Shown here: in pieces, positions 48,477 through 60,703 of the stretch
Position numbering within the stretch: position 1 is the first letter of the stretch
Layout of the letters: each line of letters opens with the position of its first letter
NCBI GenBank assembly: GCA_023374045.1
Contig: CM041777.1
Span: 465,773,827 to 465,837,826, forward strand
Direction of reading: 5' to 3'
DNA from: Limonium bicolor
Lineage: Eukaryota; Streptophyta; Magnoliopsida; Caryophyllales; Plumbaginaceae
Length of the DNA stretch: 64,000 nucleotides
Program-made: the position numbers and the translations under genes
The notes under the pieces: generated by a model
Seen by the model: the letters and a program-made list of their open reading frames with translations, nothing else
Told to the model about the DNA's origin: nothing
Databases searched by the model: none

Positions 48477-49935
48477 GGCAAAACATTCAATCTCCAAGTC
48501 TTTAAACACTTAACCAAATTCCTCCAAAGCCTTTAACACTTATAGTATCTTCTCCTTAGGTTTCTAAGTGCTGTTTCATGCCTATTCTAACCATTATACC
48601 AAGACATATCTTCCACACAAACATCATCATCCAAACATCCTTCCTTACAAAACAAAACTCCTTATGTCACTCTTACAATTCCTTTTTCCAAGCTTACACT
48701 TTCTCCTCAATTTACCAAAGTTTGCCTAAGTCTTTAACTAAGTCCAAAATGACTTTGGTACATACTAGAACCTCAAGATCATGCCTAAGTCCTTAATACA
48801 CTCTAGAACACTTCCTAGTTCATCAAAATTCTTTTAAAACATCTTGAACTTCTTACACATTTCCCAAATTTGGCCATAGCTTCTCTTGTATATACTCACA
48901 TCCAAACACTTAGGTTTTTACCTTATTTCATTCAAGAACACCTAAAATCCATCAAGAATATTTTACACACAAACTTCACACATTAAGCACTACATCACAA
49001 TATAGTGGATAACTTAAATTGCTTGGCACTTAGGCCCTTAAATAACATGGCTCTTAGGCCCTTAAATTGCATAAACCTTAAACACTGAATTTCCCACATA
49101 AATAATGCCTTTGACCTGCAAATACACCCAACAATACATATGCCCTTAATAAACTCCTTGAGAGCATTTTACTAGCTCATTCACCATTGGCTCCTTAGGT
49201 ATTTTATTAAGCAAATCAAGCTCATTTTCCTAAGGCATTTAAACCACATTAAGATAGCATATTTACCTCTTTTTCCTCCCAAATTTCTTTCTTGTTTCCT
49301 TACAAAACCGGTAAGGCATTTGGTTCCTTGCCAACTACTAAACATTATACAAACAACATAATGAGTATTCAAGCTTTAAGCTCAATCTCATTGTAAACCC
49401 TAGGTTTACATTATTTCAAAACATTAATGTAGTTGTTTACCTTAATCTTGAAGGGTGTTTGATTATCTATGAAGAGAGGACTCCACCTAGTCCTTGAAAG
49501 ATTCAAATGGAGCTAGAACAAAGCAACACAAGGAGCTCCATCAATGAATTTTTCGGTCACACACAAAACATGGAGGAAACTTGATTTTTCTTTGAGATTC
49601 CTTACCTAGGAGCAAAGGAGATTAATAATATGTGGAAAGACAAGCTCAAGATCCATCAATGGTGGAACTCCATGGCACCGAAATGGTGATCTTGAAATTT
49701 TGAGAAGATAGGAATGAAGAGCTTGATGAGAGGAAGAGAATGGTGGTGTTTGTTTTTGATTTGGTTAAGTGAGCTAGGTTTTACAAGAGTTCAAAGGTGG
49801 ACTTCCATGGTGGTGTGGTGCTGTATTACCGAGAGAGAGAACAAGAAGAAGAGAGGAAGAAGAAGTTGGAACCGTGTGAAATGGAGAAGGAATGAGAGAA
49901 ATGAGATAAGTTTGCTTTTTTAGAAGATATTTGTG

Positions 49936-49943
49936 TTTATAAA
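49936..49943 (-). promoter_or_regulatory. TATA box of the LARD 3' LTR
   Basis: TTTATAAA, followed on the minus strand by CT-rich leader and CTCTCTCGGTAATAC. The same motif is at 59255-59262 in the 5' LTR. Confidence 0.5.
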
Positions 49944-50728
49944 GCAAATAGTAACTACATTAGTCATCTTTATTTCTTTAACAAGTTAACAAGTGAGTGG
50001 TGAGTCACCACACTTAAGAAAACCGGCCCCCTTTATTACATAAGGGTATTATAGTCTTTGTTGGTCAATTTAATTACTTATAACATTATATGTTAAACTA
50101 GCTTATAAAAATCACTATTCACAAAACAAGGCACATAGAAGTGAAAATTTTGATTTCCCATTGATATAGACTTCCAAATGTGATACTATATAGTACACAT
50201 GTATATTTAAGAGTAATGATGGACATTTAGCCACTCAAAACTCATTTACAAGACAATTTTTCAAAAACGTGCTTTAAGACTCCTTAAAGCACATTTTGTG
50301 TTTTAACTTGTTTTCAAGCTTGGTTTTCTTTAGTAATTGATTTAATATGTTCATTAACATATAAATAAGGTATAGGTATGACCATTAGGTCTTATATAAA
50401 TTCATCCCAAGCTTAGAGCACATTTTTGCTCATATTGACTTTAAGGTATTTTCTTGTGTTTTATTTGGTTTAACTGCCCACCAAGGTTTCCTAAGGACTT
50501 ATTTAGCCTTATTAAATCATAATTGAATATTATTAAGTCTTGGTAGGCTCTTTGGGTCCTAACCAAGTTCACTCATAGCTTAGAGCATGTTTTTGCTCAA
50601 ACTGTGTCTTAATGCTTTATTGCATTTACTATGGTCTAAATTGTTCACTGATGTTACTAAGGCACTTTTTAGCCTTTACATACCATAGTTTGATATTTAA
50701 ACCACATATCAAGGTTTGGGGTATTTCA

Positions 50729-50741
50729 ATCTACCCCCCTT
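50729..50741 (-). promoter_or_regulatory. Polypurine tract of the LARD element
   Basis: The minus strand reads AAGGGGGGTAGAT directly against the LTR start TGAAATACCCC. It is preceded by the palindrome AACTTCGAGGACGAAGTT (50747-50764), the sequence usually encoding the last residues of pol in Tekay/Del-type gypsy elements (family knowledge). Confidence 0.85.
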
Positions 50742-50848
50742 AAAAGAACTTCGTCCTCGAAGTTTACACTTCCCTCACATCTTGGATTAGAATACGGGGA
50801 TTACTTATAGAAATAAAACTTCCATAACCAAATACACTTTACATCACA

Positions 50849-51092
50849 ACCTCGGACTTAATGGTCCGGGCAACACATTCACATCCACACATAACATAAC
50901 ATATCCACATGATAACCTCGGACTCTTTGTCCGGGTATCTTAACAACACTTACACATACATAACAACCCCTTGGACTCACTGGTCTCGGGTAACTTCACA
51001 ACATTTGGACACATAGGTCCCCATAACATAACAGTCTTCAGACACTTAGGTCTATGTAACACAACACATTTAGACTCATAGGTCTCAATAGC
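50849..51092. repeat. Degenerate short tandem repeats in the LARD interior
   Basis: Six spaced copies of a GGACTC..GGTC-type word occur near 50851, 50917, 50968, 51003, 51034 and 51068. Neighbouring AACACA words also recur. The copies are decayed. Confidence 0.6.
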
Positions 51093-52070
51093 ATACACTT
51101 TTAGGAGATCAAAGTCAAAATAACATTTATTACACATACCACACAACATGTCATAGCATGTATAACAATCAAAAATATCTTTTACATACACACTGTGATC
51201 CCGCAGAACCCGGTCGCGATGGACACCTTCCGTCCCCGTGCCTTTGGGAGATTAAAACAATCACTTAAGTTTAAAATTTCCTTGTGAGGTTAAGTAAGAA
51301 GACTTTAATTACGTAAAGTATCCATCAACGTTTTATAAATACCAATTTAAAATCCTTTTGAAAACACACACAACTCCAAGTCCAACTTAAGCTCTTTGCT
51401 TCTTTTCTTAGCGTGGTTATTTGTGACCACTTATAGGGAGTTTCAAGAGTCATCCAACCCTGATGTGATCAGCATCAGTGTTGAACTATCCTTCCACCCC
51501 AATTTGTGTTCGGCTTCCCTTGATCACATGCAAATCAAGTTCCACCTCCCACTTCATTTTCAAGCATCAAGTAAATCACTCATTTCCAATTTTCTATCCT
51601 TTTAATCATTCTAATCATGATCATACATCTCCAAAGGATAGAACTCCGTCTATCAGTTACCTCCACTCACTTTAATCCTGTTGCCTAGGGAATCTTATTC
51701 TCACTAGGTTCTATGTCGGTATCATGCCCTTTCTTGAATCACTATATAGTATGTATATACACATATATTTTATCAAAATGCAACACACAACTTCACATCT
51801 ATACACTGTCGGGGCTTTTGTTCCCCCGGGAGCTTCTCTACTCCCCACACTTGTACTATCACACACAACTGTTAACAAATACACACACACTTATCACAAT
51901 GGTATTCGCATCTTCTGTGCGCAATTACCACAATTAAACCATGAATGAATGTATGTTTACGTAACACACACACCAATCATCAAAACAATAATAAATTTTG
52001 TGCTATTCACAATATAATCATATACACTACGTACACTTGTACGGTAATATACACTAAGTGGTTTTTGCGC

Positions 52071-52082
52071 TCTACCCCCCTT
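52071..52082 (-). promoter_or_regulatory. Second, internal polypurine-tract-like site
   Basis: The minus strand reads AAGGGGGGTAGA, the same as the true polypurine tract. It is also preceded by TTTT and a palindrome, GGATTACGTGGGCGTAATCC (52087-52106). It could act as a central tract or be a leftover of a former 3' end. Confidence 0.6.
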
Positions 52083-54496
52083 AAAAGGATTACGCCCACG
52101 TAATCCATCACTAAACATTGGCTTATAATGTTCTGCCGTCGTGAATGTTTTAACTTCCACGCGGTTCTATTACACAATGGATTTCTGATGAGAGGATCTT
52201 AACCATATTGGCGGTTTAGTTCCTAAACCAAGAATTCTCATTGGAGTTTGCTTAAACTCTTAGTTTTGGTTCGATTCTGGCCTGTTAGGCTTCTAGGCGT
52301 TAATATTAGCCATTCACTCATGTTCACCATGTACATTCAACACACTGAATCACTGGCTCCTAGTTCTGCTGTGAACTCTAATAACTTAGAGCTTAATTGC
52401 CCCATTTGTTATTTTACTTTACTGTGTAAATCCCCAATTGTCACCTTCATCTTGGTAACAATGGTTTTCTCAACCGACGCGTGGTATCTCTTACCGTTAG
52501 CGAATTCGGTGAGTTATACACTTTCTATTCACTTCCCTAACAATTTACTGTGTAAATAGTTATGTATTTCACAATGATTGACTTGTTCCTTCCGACTTAT
52601 GTCGGTTGAGATTGAGCTACCTAGTGTAGTGCTCTCTCAGTTTTTACAAACATTTGGGGTATATTCCATACCGATATTTGGCAGTTAGTGCTAACTGTAG
52701 TCACTATTATTAATCATGTCTCCACATTTGGTTTGTACAAGTACTCTTTTATTGGTGCGGACTTGCCATTTCCTATGCATCGGCCATTATAACATTATTC
52801 CTCCACAATTAGCATGTTTCCAATTCCTGGCTATCCCACATTGATTCATTACTGCGCAAGTGCAATACCAAAACACTCAGTCATACAGAGTGCAGAGGCG
52901 TAAACTCTTGACAGTAAATCCCTTATGTGATTGCAGTAGGAATTCACACTGAGTTCCTTATCACATAGTACCGCCATTGGCTTATTGCCCAGTCTGTGTA
53001 TCATCACTTGCTTGCATGTCCATTGAGTTTAACTCATAACTGGTCTTATCCGCCATATCATTATTTAACAAACACTTATAAAACGGTCGCTTACTGCGCA
53101 CCGTGCTTATTGTATAACACTAACTCACATCGTATTTACTGTCACATTAACTTCCACGCTACTTACAATCACTCGTATTATGGTTTGTCATTTTTGGATG
53201 ACTACTGAATACTCCGGAGCCGTTGCTCACTCGAGTCTCAACCCGATTTTATTAGTTCGGTGCTTCACTTTATACACACATACTACTAAGCTAACTGCTC
53301 ACTTTCAATAATGATATCATCCATCCTTAAATATTTCTTGAGCTTGGTTCACATAACTACCGCTCCTGCGGTCTCACAATATCGAGAGGTATCCCCACTC
53401 TTAATGCAGTGGTTCGTTAACCACTCTATTCACTTATACAACATAAACTTCTGCAATCGGTCTAATTTATATAACATATTTTGCTTATGGCCTATAAGCC
53501 TTATTTGCCTTGAGCTGCGCTCATTATAGGCTGTCCACACACATGTACTTCTCTATACAATATTACATGGTTTGGATGTTATATTGAGCTCCATGACAAG
53601 GTCGTTGCATTCCGTTTCCTTTCATGGGATGCCCTTAGGATTGTCAGTCCGTCTCCTGACAACTTATGTCTAAACTGGGTGTTAATTTCAACCCTTGTGC
53701 TTCTGTCATGCATTTCGTTCAACAATTGTTGATGCGAACACCCTTCAAGGATTGCTCCTGGGTGTTGTTAAGTTATGCCTTTACATCTAGTTCACACTTA
53801 TTAGTACATTCCGTTAGCCACGCCTTTTGCGTTCTTAACTGGCTTATTATCTCCTTCTGTGAAGATCAACATTTCCTGGTAGTGTAGGTACTCATTCCGG
53901 GAATTTTCATCCCGTTCATTGCACATTAATGTGTCCACATTAGTCATCTACTTGCCATGTATAGGCTAGGTCACCGTTCCAGCTAACATGTTTTATCCCT
54001 AAGGATCCTTAAGACATATGTGATGTCTTTACATAACAGTTTGTGCCCTTCGCACTTCCTAACTCTTAAACATTTCCTTGAGAGGAATTCACTAATCCTT
54101 TTTGTCTCGTTAACTTAACTGAGTTCCTTAGCTTCAACTACTCCTTGTAATCCTTAGCTCTTGTTTGATTTATACTGCTGACCGTAGACGGAGTCGACTA
54201 CTTCCCGTGTTTCGGACTCCACTCGTATACATATGTGGGGCACCATACTGATACATTGCTACTTACCCAACTAACCCATAAGTAGGTCTGTCAGGCCCAC
54301 AAGCTCCTATCGGAGTGCGGTCGTCCCACAATTCATTTACACTCGTAGTGTCCGTCACACGCCTAGGTGAAGCATTCTGTTGTCAACTCCCTTATATTGT
54401 CCCGTGACAATATTCATTCCTTACTTCCCGAACTTAATCGAGGGAAAGTTTATCCATTGTTGTATCCTCGTCAACTGTCCCTGGTTTTACTGTCTT

Positions 54497-54589
54497 GGTT
54501 TAAAAGAAGGTTGGAAAGAAGTGTTGGTTTGAAAGAAAATCTGGTTTTGAAAAGAAATGGTTTGAATAAATTTGGGTTTGAAAGAAAAT
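54497..54589. repeat. GGTTTGAAAGAAA tandem repeats
   Basis: Five or six imperfect copies of a GGTTTGAAAGAAA-type unit in about 90 bp, purine-rich on the plus strand. Confidence 0.75.
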
Positions 54590-55605
54590 TTTCATGGTTT
54601 CACAACTCTTCTTACCTTAGCCAAGTCTAGCTTCTTGCTGACTGGGTGTACTTACATCACAGAGGTTAGGCTATTAAGCCCTTCCACGGTTACAATGATC
54701 TCACTTAACTTCATGGTACTTCACCAAGTACTTCGTAGTGGTTTTAAATTTCCCGAACAGCCCTGTTATAGCAGCACTTGCTACGGCAAGTGCGCCATGC
54801 TAACTGGCTATCGGTTTAACACATACCAGTTGTGGTATTGTTTTTACCCATATTGTCATCAGTGGCCTTGTTGGCCCTTACTGATCTCACTGCCTTGATA
54901 ATAACCCTCTGGGTAACTCCTCACTGTATTCATATGGTAATTATCAACTGGGGTGTCTCCCACTCTTGGAGTCCCTCTTTACTTAGTATCGTATCCTCTT
55001 TATAGCCCGTTCCACGCACTTGTCGTGGTTACTGAGACTTGTCTCTTGTATGGGCACTACGTTGTAGTTCCTTTGTCGGTTGGTATACCGTTGGTGTTTT
55101 ATTTATCAATTGTGGTTCCGTAGACACTTGTCTCGGGTGTTATTAATCCATTTCTTGCCTGTTGCACGGTAGGTGCGTTGCAAGCTGGTTATTCTCGACT
55201 GCTCTGCATGTCGACCCAGGTTGTCGGAAATTCTATTCTCTTATAACAAAATCCTTCATTCTTCGCTATTAAATGCGGTTAACATCATCCAGATGGAGAC
55301 CGTCTCCGGGATTCCCAATTTTCGGGATCTACCGTATGACAGGTTCTCCGTACCTTTAGAGGTACTTAATAACAGCCAGATCGGGTATCCCGAGTATGAG
55401 AGGACTTTCATCTCTCTGGCGTTCTTTCCCTAAGTTATATACAGGGATTGTGGAGGGTGGGATGGATACTGTAGGTTTCCAGTACACACTGGTAATTCCT
55501 ATCTAGCGTATCTCTCACGCTATCACTCAACCCTTAACCCAAAGTACTAAAATCCTAACTCGGTACTTCCTAAGCTCGGTAATTCAGTCATCAGAGCGAT
55601 ACTTC

Positions 55606-55617
55606 GCTCTGATACCA
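55606..55617 (-). promoter_or_regulatory. Primer binding site of the LARD element (initiator Met tRNA)
   Basis: The minus strand reads TGGTATCAGAGC, the common complement of the plant initiator-Met tRNA 3' end, five bases inside the 5' LTR. Confidence 0.93.
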
Positions 55618-55622
55618 CTTTT

Positions 55623-58600
55623 TGTAACACCCCATCCAACAACAAATACATAACAACAATCTGCAGCGGAATACACAACTCTTCAAATAACTCAACTCGC
55701 TGGTGTTACACGCCGTTAACCACCCACGTGGCTAACAAGGCTAATACATATACATTGTACCGGTCTGATGGGCTAAATTCCCGAGCGACTACACATTACT
55801 ATCCCTTTCCATTAACAACAACAACAACGTACAACTTTCACTATACCGAGTATTTATAAACTGGTGCCGACAACAATTTCGGTCTTACTACACCTACTGT
55901 ATACATACACTTAAATGATTACCCATGTACAACGACTACCCGTCCTTCTCTCGAACGGCTTCCAGCACTTCGTACCTGAAATAGGAAAAGAAGAGAAAGG
56001 GTGGCCCCCAAGGGGCTCAGCACCTTTGCTGGTATGGTAATCCCGCAGCCCACGTGCTACCGGGCCACGCACAACTAATTGTCGTCTTAGCATGCGGTTG
56101 ATTATATCTAAATCATGCATGTAACAGTAAACACACAACACATAACATTTCGCCTCAATGGGCTCAACAACGGATAATACATCCTTACTTAGTAAGTCAC
56201 TCTTGGTATTCATTATCCCTGGAGTGTTCCTCCTCTAATGGAGCTACTTCCTTAATAGACGACACTTACCCTTAAATCGGGTTATCCTTAAACGCCTCTT
56301 TTCTCAAACTGGGATTCATATCCATGATCCACATACTCCACATTTTACAACATATAACATACACTACATAACAACACTCAACAACACTTTGCACGTTTCC
56401 ACGTGCACAACATAACACCGCAATAGATATTGCATCACAACAAAGATACATAACATAACGGGAATGGTCCTCTTAGGAACCGACCCAAACATTACTAATA
56501 CACTGGTGAGCCTAGAGAATGTTGCCAGTCTCATGATAAGCTCGTTACATAACTCGTTACCGTCTCGTTAAATGAACGGTTAACTTAACACAAGGTGTCT
56601 CGGATATAGTGATCCAAGCACACCGAAACAAACATAACAATAGTATGCCCCTATGGCCCGACGTGAGTCAGTAATAGCCTTGGTTAAGCTAAAGGGAAGG
56701 TTGGGAACCAAATTGGAAAACAACCATAACATACGGAGAGGATCGAACCTGCTATGACAACGACCCCCATACTCACACGCGTGGCCGGAACAGACCGGAC
56801 TCCTCACTCCCCCCGTTAGCACTTGTCAGAAGTTCATCATTGAACTTAGTTAAACAATCACAATATTGGGTTAAGTCTTGTTAGACACACACAAGGGAAG
56901 GGAGAGTCATACATTCATACACCAACATCACACACAAACATCACATAACCAACTCACGCATAGCCGTGGTTAGAACGTCCCTTAAGTCGGAAACGTTGTT
57001 ACCGGATACCGTTCTCCTACGTTTACCTAATAGTGGTTAACTAGCCCTTCAAGCGCATTCGAGGTTACCGGTATCGGCACGAAAACATACAATAACAATA
57101 ACGACTGTAACTCGTTTCATGATTTATCTCATAAACTGGCAAACATACAGAAAAACACATTGGCATACAAGCCGGTGTAATCCGTAGGACACAGGTTGCA
57201 AGAAAACCATACCTGTCACCGGAGTCCACTTTACCACGTCCACTTATGTTCCTCGAGCAATTCTCGAACAACTGATAACATTACATGTACTTTTATTAAC
57301 ATCGGGGTAGCATGATTATTTAATGTCTAATGCTTATAACTTCTCCCCGTTAACTTAGTTACATAGCTTAACATTTTTAACTTGTTTTACTCTCACATTC
57401 TAATACAACTTTTCACCCACTTAATTGTCATTAAAACTCACCTAACATGTCCTTAACAACCTTATAACATCATTACCTATCAATCCCCATCATTACACAC
57501 CATTTCCATACCTTAAACAAATGTTTTGGCCCATACAACACCTTGTCCGAACTTGTGTCCGATCCTCCAAGTTCGGACGCAAGCCGCGACCTAATACTGA
57601 AAACCATACACACGTCCGAACTTGTGTCCGGACTTCCCAAGTTCGGACACAGTTCGAGAGTAAATCCCAGATAGAAACAGTCACGTCCGAACTTGTGTCC
57701 GGACTTCCCAAGTTCGGACACAGTTCAAGAGTGGGAAAATCCTTTACCCAACAGAGCCTGTCCGAACTTCCATGTCCGGACGGAAGTTCAGACACGGCAA
57801 AACATTCAATCTCCAAGTCTTTAAACACTTAACCAAATTCCTCCAAAGCCTTTAACACTTATAGTATCTTCTCCTTAGGTTTCTAAGTGCTGTTTCATGC
57901 CTATTCTAACCATTATACCAAGACATATCTTCCACACAAACATCATCATCCAAACATCCTTCCTTACAAAACAAAACTCCTTATGTCACTCTTACAATTC
58001 CTTTTTCCAAGCTTACACTTTCTCCTCAATTTACCAAAGTTTGCCTAAGTCTTTAACTAAGTCCAAAATGACTTTGGTACATACTAGAACCTCAAGATCA
58101 TGCCTAAGTCCTTAATACACTCTAGAACACTTCCTAGTTCATCAAAATTCTTTTAAAACATCTTGAACTTCTTACACATTTCCCAAATTTGGCCATAGCT
58201 TCTCTTGTATATACTCACATCCAAACACTTAGGTTTTTACCTTATTTCATTCAAGAACACCTAAAATCCATCAAGAACATTTTTACACACAAACTTCACA
58301 CATTAAGCACTACATCACAATATAGTGCATAACTTAAATTGCTTGGCACTTAGGCCCTTAAATAACATGGCTCTTAGGCCCTTAAATTGCATAAACCTTA
58401 AACACTGAATTTCCCACATAAATAATGCCTTTGACCTGCAAATACACCCAACAATACATATGCCCTTAATAAACTCCTTGAGAGCATTTTACTAGCTCAT
58501 TCACCATTGGCTCCTTAGGTATTTTATTAAGCAAATCAAGCTCATTTTCCTAAGGCATTTAAACCACATTAAGATAGCATATTTACCTCTTTTTCCTCCC

Positions 58601-60049
58601 AAATTTCTTTCTTGTTTCCTTACAAAACCGGTAAGGCATTTGGTTCCTTGCCAACTACTAAACATTATACAAACAACATAATGAGTATTCAAGCTTTAAG
58701 CTCCATCTCATTGTAAACCCTAGGTTTACATTATTTCAAAACATTAATGTAGTTGTTTTACCTTAATCTTTGAAGGGTGTTTGATTATCTATGAAGAGAG
58801 GACTCCACCTAGTCCTTGAAAGATTCAAATGGAGCTAGAACAAAGCAACACAAGGAGCTTCATCAATGAATATTTTCGGTCACACACAAAACATGGAGGA
58901 AACTTGATTTTTCTTTGAGATTCCTTACCTAGGAGCAAAGGAGATCAATAATATGTGGAAAGACAAGCTCAAGCTCCATCAATGGTGGAACTCCATGGCA
59001 CCGAAATGGTGATCTTGAAATTTTGAGAAGATAGGAATGAAGAGCTTGATGAGAGGAAGAGAATGGTGGTGTTTGTTTTTGATTTGGTTAAGTGAGCTAG
59101 GTTTTACAAGAGTTCAAAAGTGGACTTCCATGGTGGTGGTGCTGTATTACCGAGAGAGAACAAGAAGAAGAGAGGAAGAAGAAGTTGGAACCGTGTGAAA
59201 TGGAGAAGGAATGAGAGAAATGAGATAAGTTTGCTTTTTTAGAAGATATTTGTGTTTATAAAGCAAATAGTAACTACATTAGTCATCTTTATTTCTTTAA
59301 CAAGTTAACAAGTGAGTGGTGAGTCACCACACTTAAGAAAACCGGCCCCCTTTATTACATAAGGGTATTATAGTCTTTGTTGGTCAATTTAATTACTTAT
59401 AACATTATATGTTACAAACTAGCTTATAAAAATCACTATTCACAAAACAAGGCACATAGAAGTGAAATTTTTGATTTCCCATTGATATAGACTTCCAAAT
59501 GTGATACTATATAGTACACATGTATATTTAAGAGTAATGATGGACATTTATCCACTCAAAACTCATTTACAAGACAATTTTTCAAAAACGTGCTTTAAGA
59601 CTCCTTAAAGCACATTTTGTGTTTTAACTTGTTTTCAAGCTTGGTTTTCTTTAGTAATTGATTTAATATGTTCATTAACATATAAATAAGGTATAGGTAT
59701 GACCATTAGGTCTTATACAAATTCATCCCAAGCTTAGAGCACATTTTTGCTCATATTGACTTTAAGGTATTTTCTTGTGTTTTATTTGGTTTAACTGCCC
59801 ACCAAGGTTTCCTAAGGACTTATTTAGCCTTATTAAATCATAATTGAATATTATTAAGTCTTGGTAGGCTCTTTGGGTCCTAACCAAGTTCACTCATAGC
59901 TTAGAGCATGTTTTTGCTCAAACTGTGTCTTAATGCTTTATTGCATTTACTATGGTCTAAATTGTTCACTGATGTTACTAAGGCACTTTTTAGCCTTTAC
60001 ATACCATAGTTTGATATTTAAACCCTATATCAAGGTTCGGGGTATTTCA
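55623..60049 (-). repeat. 5' LTR of the LARD element
   Basis: 4427 bp, nearly identical to 46312-50728. Visible differences are mostly single bases and one- to few-base indels, such as the extra CTACATAACAAC-type insertion near 56370. Confidence 0.95.
57545..57796. repeat. Four-unit hairpin array in the 5' LTR
   Basis: Same array as at 48226-48476. Here the fourth unit has more substitutions (CGGAAGTTCAGAC instead of CGTTAGTTCGGAC). Confidence 0.9.
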
Positions 60050-60510
60050 TACGGATATGTAATACTCGTCGTCATTTCGTTGCACGTTACATGACGGTAA
60101 TTATTTAACGGTCTACGTTATTCATTCCTCGTACGGTTATGCATGCGTATACTTACATGTAACATTTATACGTTTTTGTATTTACTTGTATCATATTTCA
60201 TGTCACATTATTTCATAAACCTCTATATATATTACACTTGCGCACATTATGTGCTAACTATATATATATACTCTCTCAAATTCCAGTCTAAGTTGTATCA
60301 ATATATCAATTCAAGATTAACTCTTAAGTGAGTTTCAAGATTCATTATCTTTTGTCTATTCATTTATGTTCCTTTAAATTCAAGTTATTTATATAATTTC
60401 CGCACCTTTAATTCAAGTTATTCCGTATTTGTTTTCAATACCTGTTCTTTATTACCTTATATTTGTTATTTTCGATTCTCTTCAATATCTTCACCGATCC
60501 TGCTCCCTTT
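60050..60510 (+). other. Sequence between the LARD element and the pararetrovirus primer site
   Basis: It begins with the tacgg target duplication and continues the interrupted host sequence. TATATATATA runs near 60221 and 60260 precede a leader-like stretch. It may be the pararetrovirus intergenic/promoter region, the end of LTR copy 5, or both. I could not place the join. Confidence 0.4.
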
Positions 60511-60522
60511 TGGTATCAGAGC
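60511..60522 (+). promoter_or_regulatory. Primer binding site (initiator Met tRNA) of the pararetrovirus
   Basis: TGGTATCAGAGC on the plus strand, about 190 bases before the first candidate start codon at 60704. Caulimovirids start minus-strand synthesis from this sequence. Confidence 0.85.
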
Positions 60523-60703
60523 CAAATACGGTTCGTACCGGGTGAAAACTATAACAATTAGGGTGAAAATTAATTAAGCGTTGGTCAGACCCTAATAACG
60601 TTGGTCAGCGGCGGAAGAAGCGTAAGACCGTGGTCCCGTTTGGGTTGGTCCCGTTTAATTAACCTATCCTTAATTAGTATAGTCTATCCTGATATGCACC
60701 AAT

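Larger units (their letters stand above)
46312..50728 (-). repeat. 3' LTR of the LARD element
   Basis: It is 4417 bp with TG..CA ends when read on either strand, and nearly identical to 55623-60049. A TATA-like TTTATAAA sits at 49936-49943 on the minus strand, followed by a CT-rich leader. The part farther downstream holds a four-unit hairpin array. Confidence 0.95.
50742..55605 (-). other. Interior of the LARD element, no protein genes
   Basis: Neither strand shows protease, reverse transcriptase, RNase H or integrase motifs. It holds the decayed tandem repeats at 50849, a second polypurine-like site at 52071 and a purine-rich repeat at 54497. The sequence is not AT-rich like the surrounding LTRs and may be strongly diverged former coding DNA, but I cannot show this. 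Confidence 0.7.
46312..60049 (-). mobile_element. Complete large retrotransposon derivative (LARD), 13.7 kb, non-coding
   Basis: The two LTRs (46312-50728, 4417 bp; 55623-60049, 4427 bp) start TGTAACACCCC and end GGGGTATTTCA. They are flanked by the 5-bp duplication tacgg (46307-46311 and 60050-60054). On the minus strand the order is 5' LTR, primer binding site complementary to initiator-Met tRNA (55606-55617), a 4.9-kb interior, polypurine tract (50729-50741) and 3' LTR. The interior has no ORF over about 110 codons and no gag or pol motif. By hand I count about 30 small differences between the LTRs, so the insertion is young. It must rely on enzymes from another element. Confidence 0.95.

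Noticed and set aside
48156..48509. 117-codon ORF over the hairpin array, with a twin at 57493-57828
   Set aside because: It exists because of the repeated palindromes: the repeats translate in several frames and strands equally well.
54367..54898. Plus-strand ORFs of 87 and 108 codons in the LARD interior
   Set aside because: No motif, opposite to the element's sense strand, and partly made of the purine-rich tandem repeat.
46312..60049. A segmental duplication of about 4.4 kb
   Set aside because: TG..CA ends, target duplication, primer site and polypurine tract show that the two copies are LTRs of one element.
60511..60522. Primer site as the start of a gypsy or copia internal domain
   Set aside because: No LTR end (CA) lies directly before it and the following ORF is movement-protein-like, which favours a pararetrovirus; not fully excluded.
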